A program made the position numbers and the translations under genes. Positions 1 to 6,694 of a DNA stretch of 12,009 nt are shown here, piece after piece. Source of the DNA: Actinomycetota bacterium (GTDB taxonomy: Bacteria > Actinomycetota > Actinomycetes > Nanopelagicales > Nanopelagicaceae); the NCBI GenBank assembly GCA_009702465.1, contig WLHY01000015.1:1-12009 (forward strand), given 5' to 3'. The first letter of the stretch is position 1. Each line of letters starts with the position of its first letter. The notes beneath the pieces are model-generated. The model searched no databases. It was not told the origin of the DNA and was given only the letters and a program-made list of their open reading frames with translations.

Positions 1-69
1 GCAAATTTGTTTAAATTCTCAGGTAGCCATGCTCATTTCAGTTTGAGATTGCCATCAGGGCTTGGCTAA
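1..69 (+). CDS. Possible 3' end of an upstream gene (partial)
   Basis: Reading from base 1, frame 1 stays open for 22 codons and ends in TAA at 67-69, while frames 2 and 3 hit stops by about 45 and 12. The tail reads roughly ANLFKFSGSHAHFSLRLPSG. I recognise no family in so short a piece. The stop codon overlaps the proposed -10 hexamer of the next gene, which would fit the tight packing seen elsewhere in the window. It may equally be a chance open stretch, since 66 bases is short. Confidence 0.3.
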   Translation, partial: ANLFKFSGSHAHFSLRLPSGLG

Positions 70-72
70 CCT
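43..72 (+). promoter_or_regulatory. Candidate leaderless promoter for the NlpC/P60 gene
   Basis: TTGAGA at 43-48 and TAACCT at 67-72 are separated by 18 nt, a good sigma-70/SigA-like arrangement. Only six bases (73-78) separate the -10 hexamer from the ATG at 79, so transcription would begin at the A of the start codon. No Shine-Dalgarno sequence precedes 79 or the internal ATG at 106. Leaderless mRNAs of this kind are well established in actinobacteria; its use here is inference. Confidence 0.55.
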
Positions 73-78
73 ATCTAG

Positions 79-1107
79 ATGCTCAGGTTAAGTTCTGCTG
101 GAAAAATGCGCACCACAACCCTTTTATCTTTGGTGAGCGCTTTAATCCTCTCACTTTTTGCAGCAGCGCCCGTTAGTGCGGCACCCTCATTAGTTGAGGT
201 GCAGGCGCGAGTACGGGATCTAGAGGAGCAGGCGACGACAGCTGCAGAGGGTGCACAGGCAGCAAAAGTCGAGTTATCAAAGCTACAAAAGATGCTCTCA
301 ACTGTGCAACAGCAAGCCACTCAACAAGGCGCCTCTGTCAACGCACTTTCAAACTCAATTGGTGCCATAGCTGCCCAGCAGTACAAGTCAGGTCCCTTAA
401 GCCAAAGCCTTGAATTACTTTTCTCATCCGATCCATCTCTTTATCTTTCAACAGCGGGCTCTCTCGAATCAGTTACCCGTAAGAAAAGTGCGGATCTACG
501 AAAGTTTTCAGTTGCAACTCAACGGCTAAACGCCACCTCATTAACTGTTAATGACAAGTTAGCTTTAGTAAAAGCGGCACAGGCTCGATTCACAAAACAG
601 TTGGCTATTGCAAATAGTAAATTACAAGAAGCAGAGGCGTTGTTGGCAAAGTTAACAGTTGCTGAGCGCCAACGATTAGCAAAATTAAATGATGATGAAG
701 AGAATGCCGATCAAGCCAAATCCTTAGCCGATGCCTCAAAATATAATGCGGTTTCAGGCAGAGGCGGTACTGCGATCAAGTACGCCCTCCAACAAATCGG
801 TGATAGGTATGTCTTTGGTGCTGCCGGTTTAACAACTTGGGATTGTTCTGGTTTAACGATGCGTGCTTTCCGAACAGCTGGAGTCTCACTGCCACACTCT
901 TCTAGAGCGCAATACAGATATGGAAAAGCGGTTGATCGCAAAAATCTTCAACCAGGGGATTTAGTATTTTTTGGAAGGCCAATCTCCCATGTTGCTATCT
1001 ATTTGGGTGGAGAGCGAATGCTGCATGCTCCAAGAAAGGGTAGCCGTGTAAAGATAGCGCCCTTCACACTTGGTAAGAAGCCATATATCGGAGCCCGTAG
1101 ACTTTAG
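79..1107 (+). CDS. Secreted NlpC/P60 peptidoglycan endopeptidase
   Basis: A 342-residue exported cell-wall hydrolase, expected to cut stem peptides of peptidoglycan (D-Glu/meso-DAP type bond in this family). The N-terminus is a signal peptide: basic n-region ending in KMR (to residue 11), a hydrophobic stretch, and an Ala-rich cleavage site near VSAAPS (residues ~31-36). Residues ~37-110 and ~150-225 are Ala/Gln/Lys/Glu-rich and look like coiled coil, as in RipA/RipC-like proteins. The NlpC/P60 domain fills ~230-342. The catalytic Cys256 lies in DCSGLTMRAF, His304 in SHVAIYLG, and the likely third residue is His316 in MLHAP. The start at 79 is favoured because a -10 hexamer sits at leaderless distance; ATG 106 is an alternative that would also keep the signal peptide. 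The next gene starts 3 bp after the stop, so the two are probably cotranscribed. From memory, the mycobacterial counterpart Rv2190c also lies beside pimB'. Confidence 0.9.
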   Translation: MLRLSSAGKMRTTTLLSLVSALILSLFAAAPVSAAPSLVEVQARVRDLEEQATTAAEGAQAAKVELSKLQKMLSTVQQQATQQGASVNALSNSIGAIAAQQYKSGPLSQSLELLFSSDPSLYLSTAGSLESVTRKKSADLRKFSVATQRLNATSLTVNDKLALVKAAQARFTKQLAIANSKLQEAEALLAKLTVAERQRLAKLNDDEENADQAKSLADASKYNAVSGRGGTAIKYALQQIGDRYVFGAAGLTTWDCSGLTMRAFRTAGVSLPHSSRAQYRYGKAVDRKNLQPGDLVFFGRPISHVAIYLGGERMLHAPRKGSRVKIAPFTLGKKPYIGARRL

Positions 1108-1110
1108 TTA

Positions 1111-2256
1111 ATGAGTAATCAAAAACCCAAGATCTTGTTGATTACAAATGATCTTGGTCCAAGAGCCGGCGGTATTGAAAGCTTTATCTTGGGATTACTA
1201 AAGCGGTTGCCACATAATTCAGTGGTTGTTTTTACATCATCACAACCTCACTCAGAGAGCTTTGATAAAGATTTACTTGAAAATTTCGGCGTGATTGTTA
1301 TCCGAGATCGCTCAAAGATTCTCCTACCTACACCTCGAATTACTCGCCGAGCAGTTAAATTAATGGATCAGTTTGATGCAAAGTTAATTTGGTTTGGTGC
1401 AGCAGCCCCCTTAGCCTTAATGGCAGCCACCTTACGTAAAAAAGGTGCAACACGCATAGTTGCGTTAACGCATGGTCATGAGGTTTGGTGGGCAAAGCTT
1501 CCGATCTTCCGCCAGCTATTAAGTAAAATTGCCAACGATGTTGATGTCCTTACCTATTTAGGCGAGTACACAAAAAATGCAATAAAGCGGGTTGTTTCCG
1601 ATCAGAGCAAGTTAATCAAGATCGCACCTGGAATTGATGTTGATCATTTTCAGCCATCTGAAAAATCTATTGATTTAATGAATAAGTTAAATGTAAATGA
1701 CCGCCCAGTAATTGTTAGCGTAGGACGATTGGTCCACCGAAAGGGCCAAGATAAGTTAATTGTTGCAATGTCACAGGTAGTAAAACTCTATCCAAAAGCG
1801 GTTCTGCTTATCGTGGGTGAAGGTCCCATAAAGTACATGTTGCAGAAATTAGTGCAGCATCACTCGCTAGAGAAAAATGTAATCTTTGCTGGTCGAGTTC
1901 AACTCAATGATCTTCCTAGGTATATTCAAATTGGTGAAATCTTTGCAATGCCAGCCAGAGATAGATTCTTCGGGCTAGAGGTTGAAGGGTTAGGAATTGT
2001 TTATCTAGAAGCAAGTGCATGTGGGCTTCCAGTAATTGTCGGCAACTCTGGCGGAGCACCAGATGCGGTAATTTCAGAGAAAACTGGATTAATCGTTGAT
2101 GGCAATTCACCTGATCAAATTGCGCAAGCAATTAAATCTTTGCTGCAACAACCAGAGTTAGCCAAAAGTTATGGAGCCACCGGACGTGATTGGGTAGTAA
2201 ATGAATGGCGATGGGAGATTTGGTCAGAAAGGTTTAACTCACTACTTCTGAATTAA
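1111..2256 (+). CDS. pimB: GT4 glycosyltransferase, PimB'-like PI-mannoside mannosyltransferase
   Basis: A 381-residue GT-B fold glycosyltransferase of family 4. PimB' adds the second mannose from GDP-mannose to phosphatidylinositol monomannoside at the cytoplasmic face of the membrane, an early step toward PIM2 and lipoglycans. The N-terminal glycine loop is PRAGGIES (residues 17-24). A family-specific stretch THGHEVWWAKLP (120-131) followed by DVDVLTYLGEYT (143-154) closely resembles corynebacterial and mycobacterial PimB'. The sugar-nucleotide half has SVGRLVHRKGQDK (203-215, Arg206 and Lys211 for the diphosphate) and the EX7E pair Glu292/Glu300 in EGLGIVYLE, followed by GLPVIVGNSGGAPDAV. 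Length matches the family. It follows the NlpC/P60 gene by 3 bp with no ribosome site of its own. Its last 15 bp overlap the end of the convergent response-regulator gene. The exact acceptor in this organism is inferred; another lipid mannosyl- or glycosyltransferase of the same family is possible. Confidence 0.82.
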   Translation: MSNQKPKILLITNDLGPRAGGIESFILGLLKRLPHNSVVVFTSSQPHSESFDKDLLENFGVIVIRDRSKILLPTPRITRRAVKLMDQFDAKLIWFGAAAPLALMAATLRKKGATRIVALTHGHEVWWAKLPIFRQLLSKIANDVDVLTYLGEYTKNAIKRVVSDQSKLIKIAPGIDVDHFQPSEKSIDLMNKLNVNDRPVIVSVGRLVHRKGQDKLIVAMSQVVKLYPKAVLLIVGEGPIKYMLQKLVQHHSLEKNVIFAGRVQLNDLPRYIQIGEIFAMPARDRFFGLEVEGLGIVYLEASACGLPVIVGNSGGAPDAVISEKTGLIVDGNSPDQIAQAIKSLLQQPELAKSYGATGRDWVVNEWRWEIWSERFNSLLLN

Positions 2257-2853
2257 ATTGTTTTCAAAGGCGATACTTAAAGCTTGACTTCGATTACTCG
2301 CACCTAATTTACGATAGATCGCAGATAGATGAGTTTTAATTGTGGCCTCTGTTAGGAATAAACGCTGACCCATAACCGCTGCGGTAATGCCAGCCCCTAG
2401 CAACTGCAAGATTTCGATCTCACGCTTAGTTAACTCAAAATCCTTCGAGATTTTTCTTGGCATTATCCGACCAGCTATCTGAAAACTAGAGTTACTTTTA
2501 CCCAGTTCAGTTAGACAATTGATTAAAGTATCAATCGGTGTGCTCTTTAGAATATATGCATCCGCGCCGGAAGATTTAGCTTTTTGCAAAGTAAGATCAT
2601 CATCATCCATTGTTAAAACAATAAATTTTGTCGCTAAATCTCGCCTTTTAACTTCGGAGATCAAATCCGACCCCAAACCATCACCTAGATTTAAATCGAC
2701 TATGCAAAAATCGGGGGAGAGTGAATTAAGTAGTGCTAAACCTTCAGATTTAGATGCAGCTTGGCCAATTACCGAGTACTCAGATTTTGGCAAAGCATCA
2801 GCAATTCCTGCCCTGATAAAAGCGTGATCATCAATTACTACGACACTTTTCAT
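2242..2853 (-). CDS. NarL/FixJ (LuxR-type) response regulator
   Basis: A 203-residue two-component response regulator. The receiver domain (1-~120) has all key residues: acidic pair Asp8/Asp9 in VVVIDDH, phosphoacceptor Asp53 in CIVDLNLGDG, Thr81 in FIVLTMDDDD, and Lys103 in AYILKSTP. The C-terminal LuxR helix-turn-helix covers ~136-200, with the usual LTKREIEILQLL opening and the recognition region TEATIKTHLSAIYRKLG. It should bind DNA as a dimer when phosphorylated. The gene starts 15 bp after the stop of the histidine kinase gene and on the same strand, so the two form a cognate pair, probably at the end of the fadD operon. I see no strong ribosome site before the ATG. Its last 15 bp overlap the pimB-like gene read from the other strand. 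The regulon is unknown; neighbouring envelope and lipid genes are natural candidates. Confidence 0.92.
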   Translation of the reverse strand: MKSVVVIDDHAFIRAGIADALPKSEYSVIGQAASKSEGLALLNSLSPDFCIVDLNLGDGLGSDLISEVKRRDLATKFIVLTMDDDDLTLQKAKSSGADAYILKSTPIDTLINCLTELGKSNSSFQIAGRIMPRKISKDFELTKREIEILQLLGAGITAAVMGQRLFLTEATIKTHLSAIYRKLGASNRSQALSIAFENNLIQK

Positions 2854-2868
2854 TGCTGCACATCATTA

Positions 2869-3471
2869 CTAAAACATGATTTCATAGGTTGAATCGCTTT
2901 TGATAAGAGTTGCATCTATCTTGGCTAATCTCTCCGATACCCCTAATAATCCATAAGAGTTACGTTTTGGATTTGCATCATTGCTTTGGGTAAAGGTGCC
3001 ATCATCTTGATAAGTTATTGATCCATCAGTCAGCGTAATTGAAATCTTGGTGCAACCTGAGTGATTTCTAGAGTTAATGGTTAACTCACGTAAGCAGCGA
3101 GATACCTCATAATGTTTTTCCCTTGGAATCTGGCATTGACCAGTGATTTCTAAAATAATTTCCGTATCAAGCAAAATGCTGCTTAATTGAGTTTCAAGCT
3201 CTTTATCTAGAGTTTGCCCCGCCTCATTTCGTAGATTGTAAATTTCATTTCGTACCTGATCAGTTACACCCGATAGTGTGAAGCGAAGTTTACGAAGATT
3301 CTCGCGAACAGATTGAGTGATTGTGACATCACCAATTAAGGAGTCAATTCGATAACCAATTGCTGATAAATCCTGAGCCAAACCATCATGCAACTCCCGT
3401 GCTAGACGAGAGCGTTCAGAGTTAGGCGAAGAGTTCATCAATCTCGCGAGCGAACTGTTGTCCAACAACAT
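2869..3471 (-). CDS. Small soluble sensor histidine kinase (HisKA_3 type)
   Basis: A 200-residue histidine kinase of the NarX/DesK group. The dimerisation/phosphoacceptor domain starts almost at once: SRLARELHDGLAQDLSAIGY, with His28 the phosphorylated residue, and a conserved EIYNLRNE (~76-83). The ATPase domain follows: N-box Glu129/Asn133 in ELTINSRNHS, a G1-like segment around Asp156-Gly158, and a good G2 box GLLGVSERL (174-182). There is no transmembrane, PAS or GAF segment, so any signal must reach the kinase core directly or through a partner. The G1 box reads DDGTF, lacking the second glycine of DxGxG, and the C-terminal strand is short. The longer start (3471) overlaps the end of fadD by 50 bp; Met12 (ATG at 3438) would overlap by 17 bp and keep the whole catalytic core, so the true start is uncertain. 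Neither start has a strong ribosome site. Confidence 0.85.
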   Translation of the reverse strand: MLLDNSSLARLMNSSPNSERSRLARELHDGLAQDLSAIGYRIDSLIGDVTITQSVRENLRKLRFTLSGVTDQVRNEIYNLRNEAGQTLDKELETQLSSILLDTEIILEITGQCQIPREKHYEVSRCLRELTINSRNHSGCTKISITLTDGSITYQDDGTFTQSNDANPKRNSYGLLGVSERLAKIDATLIKSDSTYEIMF

Positions 3472-5206
3472 GTCGCTTTACGGATAGCTTGGCGGTTAAC
3501 TGGCCACCAGCGATTGTGAAATCCACTGGCAGAATTGTGAATTTTCTAATTGATTCAGCACGACTTACCGCTTTATTAGTTTCATCAACCGCGCTTTGAA
3601 TTACCGACAAAAGCGCTGGATCCTTTGCTAATTCAGCAATAGTTGCACCCTCTTTTTTATTTGCAACCATCCACGGCTTAATAGCATCTGGATCCAAGGT
3701 AATTAAGGCTGCAATAAATGGCTTGTTATCGCCAACCACCATACATTGGGAGATCAATGGATGTGAGCGAAGTCGATCTTCAAGTACAGCAGGTGCAACA
3801 TTTTTTCCACCTGCGGTAACAATCAACTCTTTTTTACGGCCAACTATGTACAGGAAGCCAGCATCATCTAATTTTCCTAAATCTCCAGTTTTAAAGAATC
3901 GATCTGATGTGAAGACCTCAGCATTAGCCGCATCATTTTGCCAATAACCTTTCATGACAATTGGGCCCTTGATCAATACTTCGCCATCTTCAGCGATCTT
4001 GATGGTGTTTCCTGGAATAGGTTTTCCAACAGAGCCAACTTCATGTGCCCAAGTTAAGTTCAAGGTAGCACCAGCTGTTGTTTCAGTTAAGCCGTAACCC
4101 TCTAGTACGCGGATACCCGCACCTCGATAAAAGTGACCTAGGCGTTCACCCAGAGGTGCACCACCAGAGATAGCAGCTTCAACTCTTCCGCCCATACCTG
4201 CTCTGATCTTCGAATAAACCAATTTATCAAATAAGCCGTGTTGAATTCGAAGCATAGGTGAAATCTTTTTTGAATCTAAGCCTTGGCTGTATGCAATTGC
4301 AACAGCTGCAGCCTTTGCGAAAATTTTGCCCTTACCAGCTGCCTCTGCCTTTGCTTCGCCACCATTGTAAATTTTTTCAAATATACGTGGCACCGCTAAT
4401 ACGAAGGTTGGCTTAAAGCTAGCCAGATCTGCCGGCAATCTTGTTATGTCACCGCAGTGAGCCAAATGAAGTCCAGCGGTAATTGCACCAATCTGCACCA
4501 TACGTCCAAAAACGTGAGCTACTGGAAGGAATAACAATGTAGAACCGCCAGGCTTTAAGAAGAGATCGCTAGCGCCATTAACCACATTGCCACACTCAGC
4601 TAAGAAGTTGCCATGTGTTAACTGAACACCTTTTGGCTTTCCAGTAGTGCCAGATGTGTAAATCAAGGTTGCTAATGAGTCGGGAGTTAGTGAGTTTCGA
4701 CGTGCAGTCACCTGATCATCTGAAATTGATTTTCCAGCTTCAGTTAAAATTGAGAGTGCGTTGTCGGTGATGCTCCAAAGATTTTTGCATGTTGCTGGCA
4801 TAACTGGCTTAACTACCTCAGCTAGGACAGAGGTTTCAACAATAATTGCAACTGAGCCAGAATCACTTAATATCCAATCAACCTGCTCAGCACTTGATGT
4901 TTCATAAATTGGAACTGGAACCGCACCGGCGTACCAGATTGCAAAATCTAAAATCGTCCACTCATATCGAGTTTTTGCCATGATTGCTACGCGATCGCCA
5001 CCATTAATTCCAGATGCAATTAGCCCTTTAGCAACAGCGCGAATCTCATCCTCAAACTCCTTCGCTGTTACTGGCTGCCAACCATCTCCAAATGGACGGG
5101 ATGCCACTATGCGCTCTGGTTCAAACCATGCACGCTCTGAAATTAAATTAGTTAAGTTACCGTCCGCCGCTGGCGGAATAATTGCTGGGATTGATATCTC
5201 ATTCAT
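3422..5206 (-). CDS. fadD: Long-chain fatty-acid-CoA ligase (AMP-forming), FadD15-like
   Basis: A 594-residue ANL-superfamily enzyme that activates fatty acids to acyl-AMP and then acyl-CoA, using ATP and CoA, for lipid synthesis or degradation. The ATP/phosphate loop TLIYTSGTTGKPKG is at 180-193, the adenine-binding motif EGYGLTETT at 369-377, the ribose-binding aspartate Asp442 in KTGDLG, and the hinge region Arg457 in GRKKE. The catalytic lysine is Lys573 in GGQLTAKLSVKR. Length and motif order match the FadD15 type of actinobacterial acyl-CoA synthetases. It is the first gene of a minus-strand unit leading into the kinase and response regulator, with overlapping ends. The ATG at 5206 is preceded by TAGCGT seven bases upstream (leaderless geometry); the AGGGG only two bases before the ATG is too close to be a normal ribosome site. 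It is divergent from the SRPBCC gene across 84 bp. Confidence 0.93.
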   Translation of the reverse strand: MNEISIPAIIPPAADGNLTNLISERAWFEPERIVASRPFGDGWQPVTAKEFEDEIRAVAKGLIASGINGGDRVAIMAKTRYEWTILDFAIWYAGAVPVPIYETSSAEQVDWILSDSGSVAIIVETSVLAEVVKPVMPATCKNLWSITDNALSILTEAGKSISDDQVTARRNSLTPDSLATLIYTSGTTGKPKGVQLTHGNFLAECGNVVNGASDLFLKPGGSTLLFLPVAHVFGRMVQIGAITAGLHLAHCGDITRLPADLASFKPTFVLAVPRIFEKIYNGGEAKAEAAGKGKIFAKAAAVAIAYSQGLDSKKISPMLRIQHGLFDKLVYSKIRAGMGGRVEAAISGGAPLGERLGHFYRGAGIRVLEGYGLTETTAGATLNLTWAHEVGSVGKPIPGNTIKIAEDGEVLIKGPIVMKGYWQNDAANAEVFTSDRFFKTGDLGKLDDAGFLYIVGRKKELIVTAGGKNVAPAVLEDRLRSHPLISQCMVVGDNKPFIAALITLDPDAIKPWMVANKKEGATIAELAKDPALLSVIQSAVDETNKAVSRAESIRKFTILPVDFTIAGGQLTAKLSVKRHVVGQQFAREIDELFA

Positions 5207-5213
5207 AACCCCT

Positions 5214-5219
5214 ACGCTA
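5214..5219 (-). promoter_or_regulatory. Candidate -10 hexamer of leaderless fadD promoter
   Basis: On the minus strand TAGCGT fits TAnnnT and lies seven bases before the fadD ATG. The -35 region 17-18 nt upstream is poor (TGGTCA-like). Assignment rests on geometry and on the same arrangement recurring at other first genes. Confidence 0.35.
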
Positions 5220-5226
5220 TCGCCTA

Positions 5227-5251
5227 ATTGGCCAGAATGACCAGAGCCAAT
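5227..5251. promoter_or_regulatory. Inverted repeat in the fadD/SRPBCC divergent promoter
   Basis: ATTGGC (5227-5232) and GCCAAT (5246-5251) are perfect inverted 6-mers with starts 19 bp apart, close to two helical turns. Between them is a direct repeat CCAGA at 5232-5236 and 5241-5245. The site lies in the 84-bp gap between divergent start codons, upstream of both -10 hexamers. That is where an operator controlling both fadD and SRPBCC-ROK would sit. No bound protein is implied by the sequence itself. Confidence 0.35.
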
Positions 5252-5277
5252 GTGTAACGATTTTGCATACTAGGCGG

Positions 5278-5283
5278 TAACCT
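5278..5283 (+). promoter_or_regulatory. Candidate -10 hexamer of leaderless SRPBCC promoter
   Basis: TAACCT, the same hexamer found before the gene at 79, lies seven bases before the ATG at 5291. No Shine-Dalgarno sequence is present. The -35 region is not recognisable. Confidence 0.4.
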
Positions 5284-5290
5284 TCTCCGC

Positions 5291-5728
5291 ATGTCTGATA
5301 CATCAACCTCCACCATCACAATCCAAGCAAGCGCTACCGATATTCAGGAAGTTCTCGCCAATCTCCCTGGTTACCCAAGCTGGTCAACCACCATTAAATC
5401 TGTCAATGTAATTGCAACCGATGATCAAGGTCGGGCAACTCAGGTGCAGGTATCTGTAGATGCTGGAGCCTTAAAAGATAAACCAACTTTGAATTATGAC
5501 TGGAGCAAGGCACCAAATCGTCTTGAGTTCTCACTTGAAGATGCCGACTTATTAACTGAGATGAGTGGGGCTTACATTATTAAAGATAATGGCGATGACA
5601 CCACCGATGTCACCTATGAATTAACGGTGGGCTTATCGATGCCAGTTCCAGCGGTAATGCGACAAAAAGCCGAGAAATCTACAATTGATTTAACCCTGAA
5701 ACAATTAAAGGAAAAACTGGAAAATTAA
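5291..5728 (+). CDS. SRPBCC (START/Bet v1-like, polyketide cyclase-type) protein
   Basis: A 145-residue cytosolic protein with the SRPBCC pattern: an N-terminal strand STITIQASATDIQEVLANLPGYPSW (residues ~7-31), then repeated beta strands rich in Val/Thr/Asp (about 37-115), and a long C-terminal helix from ~118 to the end (AVMRQKAEKSTIDLTLKQLKEKLE). This fold makes a hydrophobic cavity for a lipid, steroid or polyketide-like ligand; the ligand here is unknown and no catalytic residue can be assigned. The start at 5291 has no ribosome site but does have TAACCT seven bases upstream. Its TAA abuts the TTG start of the ROK kinase gene, so the two form one operon. From memory, an SRPBCC gene (Rv2185c) sits in the same place in the mycobacterial pimB'-fadD15 block, hinting at a lipid-binding role. 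Confidence 0.85.
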   Translation: MSDTSTSTITIQASATDIQEVLANLPGYPSWSTTIKSVNVIATDDQGRATQVQVSVDAGALKDKPTLNYDWSKAPNRLEFSLEDADLLTEMSGAYIIKDNGDDTTDVTYELTVGLSMPVPAVMRQKAEKSTIDLTLKQLKEKLEN

Positions 5729-6694
5729 TTGAATTTACCAAAACCGGTAAGTGGCTTAACTGTTGGTATTGATATTGGTGGCACCAAGGTTCTTGGGGGA
5801 GTCGTTGATACCAACGGCAATATTTTAGAAAGCCTTCGTAAGGACACACCTAAAACTGGTGGTCAAGATTTAATCAATGTGGTTATCGAGATAGTCAAAA
5901 CACTCCAACTAAATCACAAGATTGTTGGCATAGGCATAAGTAATGCTGGCATTGTCTCCGCAGATCGCAGAACTGTAGTTGCAGCAGGAAATATCTCAAA
6001 TTGGAATAATGTGGCGCTCGCTGATGCATTGCAATCTGAGTTTAATCTGCCGGTAGTTGTAGAAAATGATGCAAATGCTGCAATCTGGGCTGAGTATAGA
6101 TTTGGAAATGCCAAGGGTTTAAATCCAGTTATGTTTTTTATCATCGGTACCGGAATGGGTGGCGGGTTAATTGTTGATGGCAAGTTATATCGTGGCGCAA
6201 ATGGAATTGGTGCTGAGTTTGGGCACATGATGGTGAAGTTAGATGGTGAAAGGTGTGGCTGCGGTGCAATTGGCTGCATTGAAACTTACGCATCCGGTAG
6301 CGCGTTAATGCGTTATGCGCATGAAGCAATTAAGGCTGATGCACAAGCAGCCAAATCACTACTTGATTTCGGGGATGGCACAATCAATGGATTTACTGGA
6401 AAGGATTTAACCAAGGCGGCTCAAGCAGGAAATGCCATGGCCTTGTCAGCCTTTGCCAAGCAATCTGATTGGGTTGGTTCAGCCATCGCCTCCTACACAA
6501 TGTTGCTAGACCCAGAGGCGATCATCATTGGTGGGGGAGTTATTGATGCTGGCGATTTATTTTTAAAGCCAGCTATTGCGGCTGCTGAAAAATATATGCC
6601 ATTTGCCGATAAACACCCACTACCTAAAATCATTGCAGCCAAATTTGGAAATGATGCTGGCTTAATTGGGGCGGGCGATTTAGTTAGAGAGTAG
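5729..6694 (+). CDS. glk: ROK-family glucokinase
   Basis: A 321-residue ROK sugar kinase, most likely ATP (or polyphosphate) dependent glucokinase making glucose 6-phosphate. The phosphate loop GIDIGGTKVLGG is at 13-24, the catalytic acid Asp114 in VENDANAA, the second glycine loop GTGMGGG at 140-146, and the sugar-binding Glu163/His166 in GAEFGHM. The structural zinc site is complete: His166 with Cys176, Cys178 and Cys183 in CGCGAIGCIE. There is no N-terminal helix-turn-helix, so it is an enzyme and not a ROK repressor; length matches actinobacterial GlkA. The start is TTG at 5729, immediately after the SRPBCC stop and in the same frame; no nearby ATG or GTG exists upstream of the phosphate loop. 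A weak GGA-rich stretch precedes it. Its last 11 bp overlap the convergent hydrolase gene. Glucose 6-phosphate is also the substrate of Ino1, encoded at 10632. Confidence 0.92.
   Translation: MNLPKPVSGLTVGIDIGGTKVLGGVVDTNGNILESLRKDTPKTGGQDLINVVIEIVKTLQLNHKIVGIGISNAGIVSADRRTVVAAGNISNWNNVALADALQSEFNLPVVVENDANAAIWAEYRFGNAKGLNPVMFFIIGTGMGGGLIVDGKLYRGANGIGAEFGHMMVKLDGERCGCGAIGCIETYASGSALMRYAHEAIKADAQAAKSLLDFGDGTINGFTGKDLTKAAQAGNAMALSAFAKQSDWVGSAIASYTMLLDPEAIIIGGGVIDAGDLFLKPAIAAAEKYMPFADKHPLPKIIAAKFGNDAGLIGAGDLVRE

Noticed and set aside
2519..2827. Plus-strand 102-codon open frame opposite the response regulator
   Set aside because: It is antisense to the intact receiver domain and has Ser/Lys-rich composition typical of a shadow frame.
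2869..3471. Histidine kinase as a pseudogene fragment
   Set aside because: Phosphoacceptor, N-box and G2 box are all present in one frame and a cognate response regulator follows; the short length is better read as a minimal kinase.
5274..5290. GCGG...CCGC hairpin before the SRPBCC gene
   Set aside because: The stem is only four base pairs with a nine-base loop, and in a leaderless transcript it would not be in the RNA.
5914..6279. Minus-strand 121-codon open frame over the glucokinase gene
   Set aside because: It lies wholly inside the ROK gene, whose motifs are complete; the antisense protein is Pro/Ala/Ile-rich with no recognisable domain.
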